Below the pieces are notes generated by a model. It saw nothing but the letters and a program-made list of their open reading frames with translations. It had not been told where the DNA came from and searched no databases. A program made the translations under genes and the position numbers. A stretch of 64,000 nt of DNA, from assembly GCA_024231905.1 (NCBI GenBank), contig JAAEQC010000177.1:1-64000 (forward strand), in the 5' to 3' direction. Of this stretch, positions 34,085 to 43,108 are shown one piece after another; the first letter of the stretch is position 1, and each line of letters starts with the position of its first letter. Source of the DNA: a bacterium (GTDB lineage Bacteria; Krumholzibacteriota; Krumholzibacteriia; LZORAL124-64-63).

Positions 34085-37000
34085 CTAGGACCCGTCTTCG
34101 TCCGGCGCGTCCAGATCCAGCTCCGCCGCCGCCTCGTCCAGAACCCGCGCCACCTCGTCGATCAACGTCTGCAGGTGGTAGGGCTTGGGCACGAAGGCGT
34201 AGCCGCGCTTGCGGATGAGGGCCCAACGCGACTTCTCGTCGGCGTAGCCGCTGCTGAGGATGACCGGCAGGTGCCGGTCCCGGGACCGGAACTCCTCCAC
34301 CAGGTCGACGCCGCTCCCGTCGGGCAGGGCCACGTCCGAGAGCACGAGCTGGAACTCGCCCTGCACGGCGTCATAGATGCGGCGGGCCTCGGCGATGTCG
34401 GCGGCGGCGAACACCTCGTAGCCGGCGCGCTCGAGGATGGCAAGAGCCAGCGTGCGGACGACCTGTTCGTCTTCCACCAGCAGAATGCGGCCGCTACGGC
34501 GGGCGGAGGCACGAGCGCCAGGGCCGGCCGGCGGCGATACCGTCGTCGTTTCGGTGGCCCGAGGCAGGTAGACTTCCATGGTCGTGCCGTGATCCGGCTC
34601 GGACCGCACCTGCAGCCAGCCATCGTGGCTCTTGACGATGCCGTACACCACGGCCAGACCGAGTCCGGTCCCGGCGTCCTTGGTGCTGAAGAAGGGTTCG
34701 AAGATCTGATCGACCGTGTCCCGGTCCATGCCCCCGCCCGTGTCGCTCACCGACAGACAGGCGAAGGATCCAGGGCGGGCCCCCTCCACGGCGCCGGCTG
34801 TCTCCGCGTCGATCTCGCAGCACGCCGAGGCGATGGTGATGGTGCCGCCGCCGGGCATGGCGTCACGGGCGTTGACCACGAAGTTCAGCAGGATCTGCTC
34901 CAGGTTGCCCGTGTCGCCCTGTACGGGCCACAACTCCTCGTCGAGACTGGTCTGGATGTCGACGTTCTCCCCCAGCAGCCGCTCGAGCATGACCTGCATA
35001 CCATCAATGAGTCCATTGAGGTCCACCGGCCGGCGGTCCATGGGCTGCTTGCGGCTGAACAGCAGGAGCTGGCGCACCAGATTCGCCGCCCGTTCGCAGG
35101 TGGCCGCGATGCTGTCCAGGTTGGTCGCCAGCGGATCATCGTCGAGGACATCCATGCGTGCCAGTTCAGTGAAGCCCAGGATCGCCGTGAGCAGATTGTT
35201 GAAGTCGTGGGCCACGCCCCCGGCCAGCTTACCCACCGCCTCCATCTTCTGGGACTGCAGCAGCTGCTCCTGCATGCGTCCCCGTTCGTTCTCGGCCTGC
35301 CGGCGCGCGGTGATGTCCTTGAGGAAGCCCTCGATGGACACGAACTCCCCCTGGGCGTCGCGGATGGCCCGGGCGTTGATGTGCCCCCAACCCTCGCTGC
35401 CGTCGCGCCGGCGGAAGTGCAGCAGGAAATCCTCCACCCGACCGTCCCGTTGCAGGATATCGAGCATGGCCCCGCGCTGCTCGGGATCGACCCAGACCTG
35501 CCCCTGGAGATTCGTGACCTCACCCATGAGATCTTCGACCGACTCGTAACCGAAGATGCGTGCCATGGCGGGATTGGCCGTGAGGATCTCACCTTCGATG
35601 GTCGACTGGAAGATGCCCTCGACGGCGTGGAAGAAGACGTTGCGCAGGTTCTCCTCCGCTTCGCGCAGAGCCTGCTCGGCCCGCTCACGCACGGCGATCT
35701 CCCGGTCCCGCTGGGCAACCTTGTCCTCCAGCTCGAAGGCGTGTTCCTGGAGCATGTCCTGGCGCTCGCTCAGGTAGTCGATGCGCTGTCCCATCTCCTC
35801 CGGGGAGAGGTTCATGTCCGCGAGAATGCGACTGTACTGGTGCGTGAGGGCTTCGGTCTCCTCCCGCGTGAAGATGCGGTAGCCCGAGAGGATCCGCCGG
35901 GCCGCCGCGCTGCCGATGGCGCCGGCCAGGCTGATCTCCACCTCCTGCACCAGGTTGGAGAACACGCGCAGCGAAACCTCGTCGGCGTCGGCAAGTTCGA
36001 GGCGCTGCAGGCAGCGGTCCCGCATGACCAAAGCTTCGGTCGGGGAGAAGAAGCCGCCCAGGATCTGGTCGACGATCTCCACCTTGGCCGGCAGAGACAC
36101 GGTCCGGCCCCGGCCGGCGCCCAGGGGTGTGTGGCCCGCGTCGACGTCGCCGACGAAAGCTGCCGCCTGCTGCAGGCCGGCCTCGTCCGGCCGAAAGAAG
36201 AGGGAACCCAGGTAGGTGAGGCCCAGGTTGGCCAGCAACGACCAGAAGACCGCCTGGGTCAGGGGGTCGAGATTGTGGAGTCCGAAGAGTTGCTCCGGCC
36301 TGAGGAAGACGATGCCGCCGGGACCGTCATCCACCACTGACATGGGCAACCAGCCGCTGCGCGCCATGGCCGGTACGATCAGGGTGTAGGCCCAGATAAC
36401 GAAGCCGGCGCTCATGCCGAGCATGGCCCCGCTACGGTTGGCCCCGCGCCAGAACAGGCCCAGGACGATAGCCGGCACGAACTGGGCCGTCGCCGCGAAA
36501 GAGATCAGGCCGATGCTCACCAGCAGGTACGACCCGCCCAAACCCAGTTCGAAGACGTAGCCCACGCCGATCACCAGAACCACGGCCAGCCAGCGGAATT
36601 CGAGCAGGTGGCGTTTGAGGCCGGACAGGGCCCTGTACTTCAGGATGAGCGGCATCAGCAGGTGGTTCGTGACCATGGTCGACAGGGTCATGGCGCTCAC
36701 CATGACCATGCCCGTCGCCGCCGAAAAACCGCCGATGAAGACCAGGAGTACCAGCAACGGCGGCCCCGACTCCAGGGGCAGGCGCAGCACGAATGAGTCG
36801 GCCTGGTCCATGGGCAAGCCGTGCAGCAACCCGCCCAGGGCGATGGGAACCACGAAGATGTTGATGATCAGCATGTACAGGGGGAAGGCCCACATGGCCG
36901 TGCGGATGTGCCGTTCGTCCGAGTTTTCGACCACCGCCACATGGAACTGGCGCGGCAGGAAGAGCACGGCCACCATGGCCAGCAGGCAGAGGCTGCTCCA

Positions 37001-37768
37001 GGAAACGTAGGTGGCACCGCCCTGGCCCACGAGAGTGGGCAGGGCGATGTCCGGTGCCGCCGCAGCCCGGGCGAAGATGTCCTCGAAGCCGTCGAAGAGC
37101 CCGTAGACCACGAAAAAACCCGCCGCCAGGAACGCCGCCAGCTTGACCACCGACTCCACGGCGATGGCCATGATCATACCCTGGTGCCGCTCCGTGGGGT
37201 CGATCCGGCGTACGCCCGCCACGATGGTGAAAGCCGCCAGCAGCACGATCACCAGGGGCACGGCCTGGGACGCCGAGGACAAGGGCCCGCTGCCGGGCGG
37301 CGCCACGATGTTCAGGCTGGTGGTGATGCTCCGCAGCTGCAGGGCGATGTAGGGCATGATGCCGATCAACGCCCCGACCGTCACCAGCGCCGCCAGGGCC
37401 TGGGACCAACCGTACCGGGCCGAGATCAGGTCGGCGATGGACGTGATGCGGTGCCGCTCCTTGAGTCGGACCAGCCGCCGGAGCAGGACCCCGCCCAGCA
37501 GGAACATGAGGGTCGGCCCCATGTAGATGGCCATGTAGGAGTAACCGCGGTTCACGGCGTAACCCACGCTGCCGTAGTAGGTCCAGGAGGTGCAGTAGAG
37601 GGCGATGGCCAGGGAGTAGACCAGCGGGTTCCGCGCCGGATTCCAGCCGCCCCGGGCGATGCGTCTTTCCGCCCACAGGGCCACCGCCAGCAGCAGCCCC
37701 ATATAGACGATGATCAGCCCGAAGACGGAGAACTGGGTCAGCACGTGGTCAATCCTCCCCCTGGTCAC
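34085..37768 (-). CDS. Sodium/solute symporter fused to PAS, histidine kinase and receiver (CbrA-like hybrid)
   Basis: 1227 residues. Residues about 12-525 are an SSF (PutP-type) symporter with 12-13 membrane helices (SWTYYGSVGYAVNRGY, ADLISARYG). Then come a coiled linker and a PAS domain (about 705-820), a HisKA with H854 (GGVAHDFNN), an ATPase with N966 and GTGLGL, and a C-terminal receiver (about 1094-1215) with phospho-acceptor D1145 (LVLSDVALPDGSG). It should sense or transport a solute and start a phosphorelay. It needs an external phosphotransfer partner or regulator, and none is encoded next to it. It overlaps by 20 bases a small membrane protein gene that probably encodes its small subunit. 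Confidence 0.93.
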   Translation of the reverse strand: MTRGRIDHVLTQFSVFGLIIVYMGLLLAVALWAERRIARGGWNPARNPLVYSLAIALYCTSWTYYGSVGYAVNRGYSYMAIYMGPTLMFLLGGVLLRRLVRLKERHRITSIADLISARYGWSQALAALVTVGALIGIMPYIALQLRSITTSLNIVAPPGSGPLSSASQAVPLVIVLLAAFTIVAGVRRIDPTERHQGMIMAIAVESVVKLAAFLAAGFFVVYGLFDGFEDIFARAAAAPDIALPTLVGQGGATYVSWSSLCLLAMVAVLFLPRQFHVAVVENSDERHIRTAMWAFPLYMLIINIFVVPIALGGLLHGLPMDQADSFVLRLPLESGPPLLVLLVFIGGFSAATGMVMVSAMTLSTMVTNHLLMPLILKYRALSGLKRHLLEFRWLAVVLVIGVGYVFELGLGGSYLLVSIGLISFAATAQFVPAIVLGLFWRGANRSGAMLGMSAGFVIWAYTLIVPAMARSGWLPMSVVDDGPGGIVFLRPEQLFGLHNLDPLTQAVFWSLLANLGLTYLGSLFFRPDEAGLQQAAAFVGDVDAGHTPLGAGRGRTVSLPAKVEIVDQILGGFFSPTEALVMRDRCLQRLELADADEVSLRVFSNLVQEVEISLAGAIGSAAARRILSGYRIFTREETEALTHQYSRILADMNLSPEEMGQRIDYLSERQDMLQEHAFELEDKVAQRDREIAVRERAEQALREAEENLRNVFFHAVEGIFQSTIEGEILTANPAMARIFGYESVEDLMGEVTNLQGQVWVDPEQRGAMLDILQRDGRVEDFLLHFRRRDGSEGWGHINARAIRDAQGEFVSIEGFLKDITARRQAENERGRMQEQLLQSQKMEAVGKLAGGVAHDFNNLLTAILGFTELARMDVLDDDPLATNLDSIAATCERAANLVRQLLLFSRKQPMDRRPVDLNGLIDGMQVMLERLLGENVDIQTSLDEELWPVQGDTGNLEQILLNFVVNARDAMPGGGTITIASACCEIDAETAGAVEGARPGSFACLSVSDTGGGMDRDTVDQIFEPFFSTKDAGTGLGLAVVYGIVKSHDGWLQVRSEPDHGTTMEVYLPRATETTTVSPPAGPGARASARRSGRILLVEDEQVVRTLALAILERAGYEVFAAADIAEARRIYDAVQGEFQLVLSDVALPDGSGVDLVEEFRSRDRHLPVILSSGYADEKSRWALIRKRGYAFVPKPYHLQTLIDEVARVLDEAAAELDLDAPDEDGS

Positions 37769-37958
37769 GGTTCGCCCGCGGACCGGTGCCGCATCCGATG
37801 GCGAACAGGGCGACGATCAGCACGCCCCACAGGAGAAAGAGGATCCGGAACAGATCGAGGCCCGTCCAGCGGTCGGCGGTCACCGAGAGGATGGGCCAGT
37901 TCAGGAACAGCAGGAAGACCAGGAAAAAGAAGAGCTGGAGTTCACGCCTGATGGGCAC
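37749..37958 (-). CDS. Small two-helix membrane protein, putative symporter small subunit (DUF3311/DUF485-like)
   Basis: 69 residues from the GTG at 37958; the frame stays open upstream but only with non-conserved basic sequence. Two membrane helices (about 8-25 and 37-56) are separated by a short loop (TADRWTGLDLFRI), with a charged tail. The gene overlaps the symporter/kinase gene by 20 bases. Small membrane proteins of this size precede SSF symporters in many genomes, which supports the role, but the exact family is not certain. Confidence 0.75.
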   Translation of the reverse strand: MPIRRELQLFFFLVFLLFLNWPILSVTADRWTGLDLFRILFLLWGVLIVALFAIGCGTGPRANRDQGED

Positions 37959-37991
37959 GGGACACCACCGCCTGTCCGTGAATCTACACCG

Positions 37992-38017
37992 ACGATCTCT
38001 CTTAACGGAGAGATCGT
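37992..38017. promoter_or_regulatory. Perfect 10-base inverted repeat between the symporter operon and rho
   Basis: acgatctctc (37992-38001) and gagagatcgt (38008-38017) are exact complements around ttaacg. It lies 34 bases upstream of the small-subunit start and about 70 bases upstream of the predicted rho -35 box. It could be an operator for the divergent genes or a hairpin in a leader. Confidence 0.6.
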
Positions 38018-38084
38018 ATCCCTTTAAGGAGGAAATGGCAACGAACCCCGGCGGCAGACGTATCAGCGATTCGCGTCTCATCCC

Positions 38085-38113
38085 TTGGTGATAACCGTTC
38101 CTTGAGCTAAAAT
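38085..38113 (+). promoter_or_regulatory. Sigma-70-type promoter for rho
   Basis: TTGGTG (38085-38090), a 17-base spacer and TAAAAT (38108-38113) are well placed, about 57 bases ahead of the rho ATG. A short open frame of 18 codons (38035-38091) with aaggagg just before its ATG ends inside the -35 box and is probably not translated as a rho leader. Confidence 0.55.
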
Positions 38114-38170
38114 ACCTGAAGTACCGCTCCCGCCTCCCGCCCGACACGACCCCGAACCGGACGTGACACC

Positions 38171-39283
38171 ATGACCGACCGAATGACCGGTGTGCTCGAG
38201 ATCCTCAAGAAAGGCGGCGGCTTCCTGCGCGACCCCTCGCGCTCCCTGAAGCCGACCCGCGACGACGTCTTCGTGCCCCAGGGACTCATCAGGAAGCACA
38301 GCCTGGTGACCGGGGCCGCCATCAGCGGACCCGTCAATCGGGGTCGCAAGGGCAAGGTCCTGCAGGACGTGACCACCGTGTGCGGCTTATCCCCGGTCGA
38401 GTACCGGGACTGCACACCCTTCGCCGAACTGACGGTCATCAATCCCGACCGGCGCTTCCACCTGGGCAACGGCGGCAACCCCACCATGCGCCTGATGGAC
38501 CTCCTGGCCCCGGTGGCCCATGGCACCCGCGGCATGATCGTGTCCCCGCCCCGGGCCGGCAAAACCAGGTTGCTCGAGGAACTGGCCGTAGCCATCGCAG
38601 ACGACGCGCCCGACGCCCGCCTGGTAGCCCTCCTGGTGGACGAGCGTCCCGAGGAGGTCACCCATTTCCGCCGCAGCGTCCCGGCCGAGGTGCTCGCCAG
38701 CAGCAACGACCAGGGCGTGGCCGAACACGTGCGCCTGGCCGAGATGTGCCTGGCCCAGGCCCGCTGCGAGCTCGTGTGCGGCCACGACGTGGTCATCCTG
38801 GTGGACAGCCTGACCCGCATGGGCCGCGCCTTCAACCAGTACGGCGCCGGCTCCGGCCGCACCCTCTCCGGCGGCCTGGACTCGCGTGCCCTGGAGATCC
38901 CCCGCCGCTTCTTCGGCCTGGCACGTAACATCGAGCACGGCGGCTCGGTCACCGTGATAGCCACGGCGCTGGTGGAAACCGGTTCGCGCATGGACGACCT
39001 GATCTTCGAGGAGTTCAAGGGCACCGGGAACATGGAGCTGGTGCTGGACCGCCGCCTCGCCGAACAGCGCGTCTTCCCGGCCATCGACGCCCGCAAGAGC
39101 GGCACCCGGCGCGACGAGCTGCTCTACGACGAGGACGAGTTCGCGGCGGTGAGCCTCCTGCGCCGGGGTGCGGCGTCCTCGGAGCCCATGCGGGCCATGG
39201 AAGGGTTGCTGCGATTGATCGACCGGTATCCCACCAATGAGGCGCTGCTCAAGACCCTGAAGCCGGCAAGCGATACGGCCTAA
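38171..39283 (+). CDS. rho: Transcription termination factor Rho, short form
   Basis: 370 residues. The RNA-binding OB fold starts at once (MTGVLEILKKGGGFLR), so the N-terminal helical bundle of about 45 residues in standard Rho is missing. The P-loop is SPPRAGKT (125-132, K131). The Q-loop and R-loop regions (VDSLTRMGRAFN; RRFFGLARNIEHGG, ATALVETGSRMDD, FEEFKGTGNMEL) are intact, so ATP-driven RNA translocation is expected. The usual PPKAGKT is PPRAGKT here. A second Rho may exist elsewhere. The last codons reappear as a fragment at about 41795-41849. It overlaps the convergent kinase gene by four bases. Confidence 0.93.
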   Translation: MTDRMTGVLEILKKGGGFLRDPSRSLKPTRDDVFVPQGLIRKHSLVTGAAISGPVNRGRKGKVLQDVTTVCGLSPVEYRDCTPFAELTVINPDRRFHLGNGGNPTMRLMDLLAPVAHGTRGMIVSPPRAGKTRLLEELAVAIADDAPDARLVALLVDERPEEVTHFRRSVPAEVLASSNDQGVAEHVRLAEMCLAQARCELVCGHDVVILVDSLTRMGRAFNQYGAGSGRTLSGGLDSRALEIPRRFFGLARNIEHGGSVTVIATALVETGSRMDDLIFEEFKGTGNMELVLDRRLAEQRVFPAIDARKSGTRRDELLYDEDEFAAVSLLRRGAASSEPMRAMEGLLRLIDRYPTNEALLKTLKPASDTA

Positions 39284-41688
39284 TCGCCTCCGCCGCCGGT
39301 CGCCGACCAGGCCCGCTCCGGAATGCCTATCCGGCGCAACTGATCCTCGAACCTCCGGTCCGTACGGTACGGATCGAAGGCGGGCCGGGTCAGGGTGTGG
39401 ATGCCGCTGTTCCTGTCCTCGTAGCCCCGTTCCAGCCAGGTGAAGGTCCCGTCCTCGTCGCCGGCAACGGCATAGTACAAGGCGATATTGTAGGCGTCGA
39501 CGTACCCCTCCTGCCGCAAGGTGGCCAGGCGATCTGCGCACACCTTGAAGGCCGCACGGATGCCGCCCTCCGCGTAGGCCGCTTCGAGCCGGGGCGAGGA
39601 GTCGGGATCGAGGCCTGTGGTCGAGTGACGCAGTTCGGCCATGGCCTCCTCGTGCCGGCCCTGGTGGAGAAACGACGCGTAGAGGATATGCCAACCCGTC
39701 CGGGGATCGCTCGTGGCCGTTCGCCATCGTTCCACTTCCGCGATCGCTTCGTCGTAGCGTCTGGCCATCAGGAGGTGGGACCAGAGGGTCACGTTCCTCA
39801 GGTAGGAGAACGGGTCGAGCTGGTGCCCGCGGCGGACCAGGTCCACCGCTTCGTCGAATCCGCCGTTCACGCTGAGCACATCCGCCAGGCCGTGCAGGGC
39901 GTAGGCGTCGTTGGGGTTCAGCTCCAGGGCCTGTCGGAATTCCCGCTCCGCGGCGGTCCAGTCCCAATCGTAGTAGAGCTTGATGAAGGCCAAGGCCGTG
40001 TGGGCACCGGCCAGGCCCGGATCCAGTTCCAGCGCCCGCGTGACCGACGCCCGGGCCGGCGGATAGACTTCGGTGGGCGGAAATTCGCCCACCATGCTGA
40101 GCACGATGTAGGAGGCACTCAGGAAAGCATGGGCCAGGGCGAATCGTGGATCGGCCGCGACCGCCTGCTCGAAGTAGCGGCGGGCCTCCAGGGCGTCCTC
40201 GTAGTTGAATCTGTTCAGATGATGCTGTCCTCGGAGCACCATGTCGTAGACCGCGGGATTGACCCTGCGGTCGGAGGCCAAGCGTTCCTGCTGTCCGGGC
40301 GTCAGGACCAGATCGATCTCCTCGGCGATCGCTCCCGCCACTTCACTGAGCAGATTCAGGATGTCCTGTAGGTCGCGGTCGTAGTCCTCGGCCCAGAGGT
40401 GCTCGTCGTTGGCTCCGCGGATCAACTGGGCGGTGATGCGTACGCGGCCGTCCACGCGCAGGACCGATCCCTCCACCAGGGCGTCCACATCGAGTTCGCG
40501 CGCGATCTCCGGGAGGGGATTCCCGGATCCCTCGTAGTGCATGGCCGTGGTCCGGGAGATGACCCGTAGATCGCCCAGCTTGGACATCTCGGTGATCAGG
40601 GACTCGTGCAACCCCTCCACGAAGAAGTCCTGTTCGGCGTCGCCCATCATGTTGGTGAAGGGCAGCACGGCCAGGGAGCGGATCGGCGACATCTCTTCCG
40701 TCGCCGCCAGGCGGTCGCGCAACCCGCCCGCATTCAGACCCACCAGCAGCGCAACGCAGACGACGACAGCGGCGAGAACGACGACTGCGACGGCCAGCGG
40801 CGACCGCCGGCGTGGCCGGGCCGATCCCGGCAAGGCCACGGTTGGCTGGGACGCAGACTCGAAACGACCCTGGACGCGGCGCAGGTCCGACACGAGATCC
40901 CCGGCGGTCTGGTACCGTGCGCACGGATCCTTCTCCAGGCACCTGGTGACCAGACGCTCCAGGTCCATGGGGACGCCGGTCCGCACCGCCGTGAGCGGCT
41001 CCGGGGCTTCGTTGAGGATCGCGAATACGACCGCCTGTTTCTCTTCGCCCCGGAACGGCGGCAGCCCGGTCACCATCTCGTACAGCACCGCACCCAGGCA
41101 CCACAGGTCCGTGCGGTGGTCGGCCTCCCCGCCCTGGGCCTGTTCGGGCGACATGTAGTCCACCGTACCCAGGGTCGCGCCCGTCTGGGTGACCCGGGTC
41201 TCCTTGGACAGTTTCGCCAGGCCGAAGTCCAGGACCTTCACCATGCCATCGCCGGTGAGGAAGATGTTGGCCGGCTTGATGTCCCGGTGCACGATGCCCC
41301 GCTCGTGCGCCTTGGCCAGGCCGCCGGCGATACGATGAGCCACATCCAGGGCCTGGTCCAACGGCAGCGGTCCGCGGGCGATCCGGTCCTTCAGGGTCTC
41401 GCCCTCGTAGCAGGCCATGGCAATGAACGACTGTCCGTCCTCGGTCTCGTCGATCTCGTAGACGGTGCAGATGTTGGGATGGTCCAGGGCCGACGCAGCC
41501 CGGGCCTCATTGACGAAACGGATCCTGGCCTGGGGGTCGCGGGTCGATTCAGGCGGGAGAAACTTGAGGGCCACGGTGCGGTCGAGCTTGAGGTCCAGGG
41601 CCTCGTACACGACACCCATGCCGCCGGCGCCGAGCTGGCTGACGATCCGATAGTGCGATACGGTCCGACCGATCAAAACGCTTCCCAT
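39280..41688 (-). CDS. Ser/Thr protein kinase with FlgO/TolB-N-like domain and TPRs
   Basis: 802 residues from the ATG at 41688; a start 17 codons upstream lacks conserved sequence. The kinase domain (about 13-280) has GAGGMG (20-25), K42, HRDIKPAN and DFGLAK. A membrane helix follows at about 295-320. Residues about 335-470 match the domain often found between such kinases or adenylate cyclases and TPRs (LAVLPFTNMMGDAEQDFFVEGL, RVISRTTAMHY, VDALVEGSVLR). TPRs fill the rest to about 760. It is a transmembrane signalling kinase with unknown partners. It is bracketed by rho on one side and a copy of the rho 3' end on the other. Confidence 0.92.
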   Translation of the reverse strand: MGSVLIGRTVSHYRIVSQLGAGGMGVVYEALDLKLDRTVALKFLPPESTRDPQARIRFVNEARAASALDHPNICTVYEIDETEDGQSFIAMACYEGETLKDRIARGPLPLDQALDVAHRIAGGLAKAHERGIVHRDIKPANIFLTGDGMVKVLDFGLAKLSKETRVTQTGATLGTVDYMSPEQAQGGEADHRTDLWCLGAVLYEMVTGLPPFRGEEKQAVVFAILNEAPEPLTAVRTGVPMDLERLVTRCLEKDPCARYQTAGDLVSDLRRVQGRFESASQPTVALPGSARPRRRSPLAVAVVVLAAVVVCVALLVGLNAGGLRDRLAATEEMSPIRSLAVLPFTNMMGDAEQDFFVEGLHESLITEMSKLGDLRVISRTTAMHYEGSGNPLPEIARELDVDALVEGSVLRVDGRVRITAQLIRGANDEHLWAEDYDRDLQDILNLLSEVAGAIAEEIDLVLTPGQQERLASDRRVNPAVYDMVLRGQHHLNRFNYEDALEARRYFEQAVAADPRFALAHAFLSASYIVLSMVGEFPPTEVYPPARASVTRALELDPGLAGAHTALAFIKLYYDWDWTAAEREFRQALELNPNDAYALHGLADVLSVNGGFDEAVDLVRRGHQLDPFSYLRNVTLWSHLLMARRYDEAIAEVERWRTATSDPRTGWHILYASFLHQGRHEEAMAELRHSTTGLDPDSSPRLEAAYAEGGIRAAFKVCADRLATLRQEGYVDAYNIALYYAVAGDEDGTFTWLERGYEDRNSGIHTLTRPAFDPYRTDRRFEDQLRRIGIPERAWSATGGGGD

Positions 41689-41794
41689 GGGCCGGTAGAG
41701 GACACAGGAGCTCGACAAAGCAATGGTGATTGTGGACAACGAACATCATAGTCCATCCCGTCGCGGTCGACGCTAAAAATCTCGCCGGCCGGGC

Positions 41795-41849
41795 CACCAA
41801 CGAGGCGCTGCTGCAGACCCTTCGACCGGCGCCGGAAGAGTCAGACTGA
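41795..41849 (+). pseudogene. Fragment of a second rho 3' end
   Basis: Reading on the plus strand, ATNEALLQTLRPAPEESD and a stop match the last residues of the Rho encoded 2.5 kb upstream (PTNEALLKTLKPASDTA). At DNA level the first 30 or so bases are nearly identical (ccaccaa-gaggcgctgct--agaccct). Upstream of the ATNEALL codons the similarity ends. It has no start and is too short to work on its own. It is either the relic of a tandem rho copy or a duplication made when the kinase gene arrived. Confidence 0.65.
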
Positions 41850-41923
41850 AAGAAACCATTCAGCGGCGGCCTGCGTAGATCACCGACCAACAGTTCTTTC
41901 GTCCACCGCCCGCGGAGGCTCAC

Positions 41924-43027
41924 GTGCATCATCCCGGTTTTCGGCGCCTGCCCGCGCTTTTACCTCTGCTCCTGCTCCTGACCGCCTGTGGTGACGACGA
42001 CGATCCGGCACGGCCCGATCCGTCGCCCTGGCAGGAGGTCGAACTCCCGGCGGCGGCCAGCGATACCCGCACGCTCGCCGTGGACTTCAACGGCGATCAC
42101 GGCCTGGCCCTGACCCTGTCCGCCGGCGGCGGCCCGCTGGCGGGCGACAAGCACGGGTTCTACGGCCTACAACCGGACGGATCGTGGTCGGCGACGGATC
42201 TCGGCGACATCCGCGCGGCCATGGCGACCATGGATCTCGCCGTCGACGCTGATGGTGGCGTCGTGCTGGCGGGAATGCAGTATTCGGGTCCCCCGTCCGT
42301 CGTGCTCGATCTCCGGGGCCCGGCGGCGGAGTACATCGAACAGAGTACCTACGGCATGCTGACGGTGGCGTGCGAGGGTTCGTTCATGGTGGCCGGTGGA
42401 CGTGCTACGGGAGGAGGCCTCTGGTCGAGTACGGCTCCCGGCGTCTGGCACTTCGACGGCCTGCCCCTGACCGGTACCAACGACTCGGGCTTCCGCGATA
42501 TCGACATCCGCGGCGGCACGGCCGTGGCCTGCGGCTACGACGACGGCGCCGACACCCTGCAGGTCATCCTCACCCGGACCGCAGGCACCGACTGGACGAA
42601 GATCGTCCCCGGCGGACCCTACGCCGCCACCTACCTCTGCATCGCCCAGGCCGACGATGGAACCATCTACCTGGGCGGCATGGACGGCGCCGGCGGTCCC
42701 TCGCCGCAGGCCTTCCTCTCCCAGAGAACCCCTGACGGGACCTGGACCGACCTGGATCTGCCCGACCCGGCCGGCCTCCACGGGATCAGGGACATCCTGG
42801 TCGCCGCCGACGGCAGCCTCTACCTGGCGTGCTACGGCGAGATGGACCAGACCCAGGCGAATCTCGTCCACGGCAGTCCCACCAGCCTGAAGAAGGAGAT
42901 CACCCCCTTCTCTGGCGGCTTCTACCAGATCGACCAGGCCGCCGACGGAACCATCTACGCGGTGGGCTTCCGCCGGAACGGGCAGACTGGGCTGGAGGAG
43001 GGCGTCATGATGGTCCGGTCGCCCTAG
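41924..43027 (+). CDS. Lipoprotein of unknown function with beta-propeller-like repeats
   Basis: 367 residues. A lipobox LLTAC (C22) follows a hydrophobic N-terminus, so it should be lipidated and periplasmic. Repeated segments of about 45 residues with DGTIYLGG, DGSLYLACYG and DGTIYAVGF suggest propeller blades. I do not recognise a family beyond that. The gene precedes the ABC-F gene by 81 bases on the same strand without evident functional linkage. Confidence 0.75.
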   Translation: MHHPGFRRLPALLPLLLLLTACGDDDDPARPDPSPWQEVELPAAASDTRTLAVDFNGDHGLALTLSAGGGPLAGDKHGFYGLQPDGSWSATDLGDIRAAMATMDLAVDADGGVVLAGMQYSGPPSVVLDLRGPAAEYIEQSTYGMLTVACEGSFMVAGGRATGGGLWSSTAPGVWHFDGLPLTGTNDSGFRDIDIRGGTAVACGYDDGADTLQVILTRTAGTDWTKIVPGGPYAATYLCIAQADDGTIYLGGMDGAGGPSPQAFLSQRTPDGTWTDLDLPDPAGLHGIRDILVAADGSLYLACYGEMDQTQANLVHGSPTSLKKEITPFSGGFYQIDQAADGTIYAVGFRRNGQTGLEEGVMMVRSP

Positions 43028-43108
43028 ACGGCGACCCGGTCGTGGAATTCGCGGGCCCGGCATCTATATTGGATCTTCCGGCAACTCGAACCGCGAGGTC
43101 CAGTCCCC

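Noticed and set aside
38035-38091. 18-codon open frame with a strong ribosome site ahead of rho, as a leader peptide
   Set aside because: It ends within the predicted -35 box of rho, so it would not be on the rho transcript from that promoter, and nothing marks it as an attenuator.
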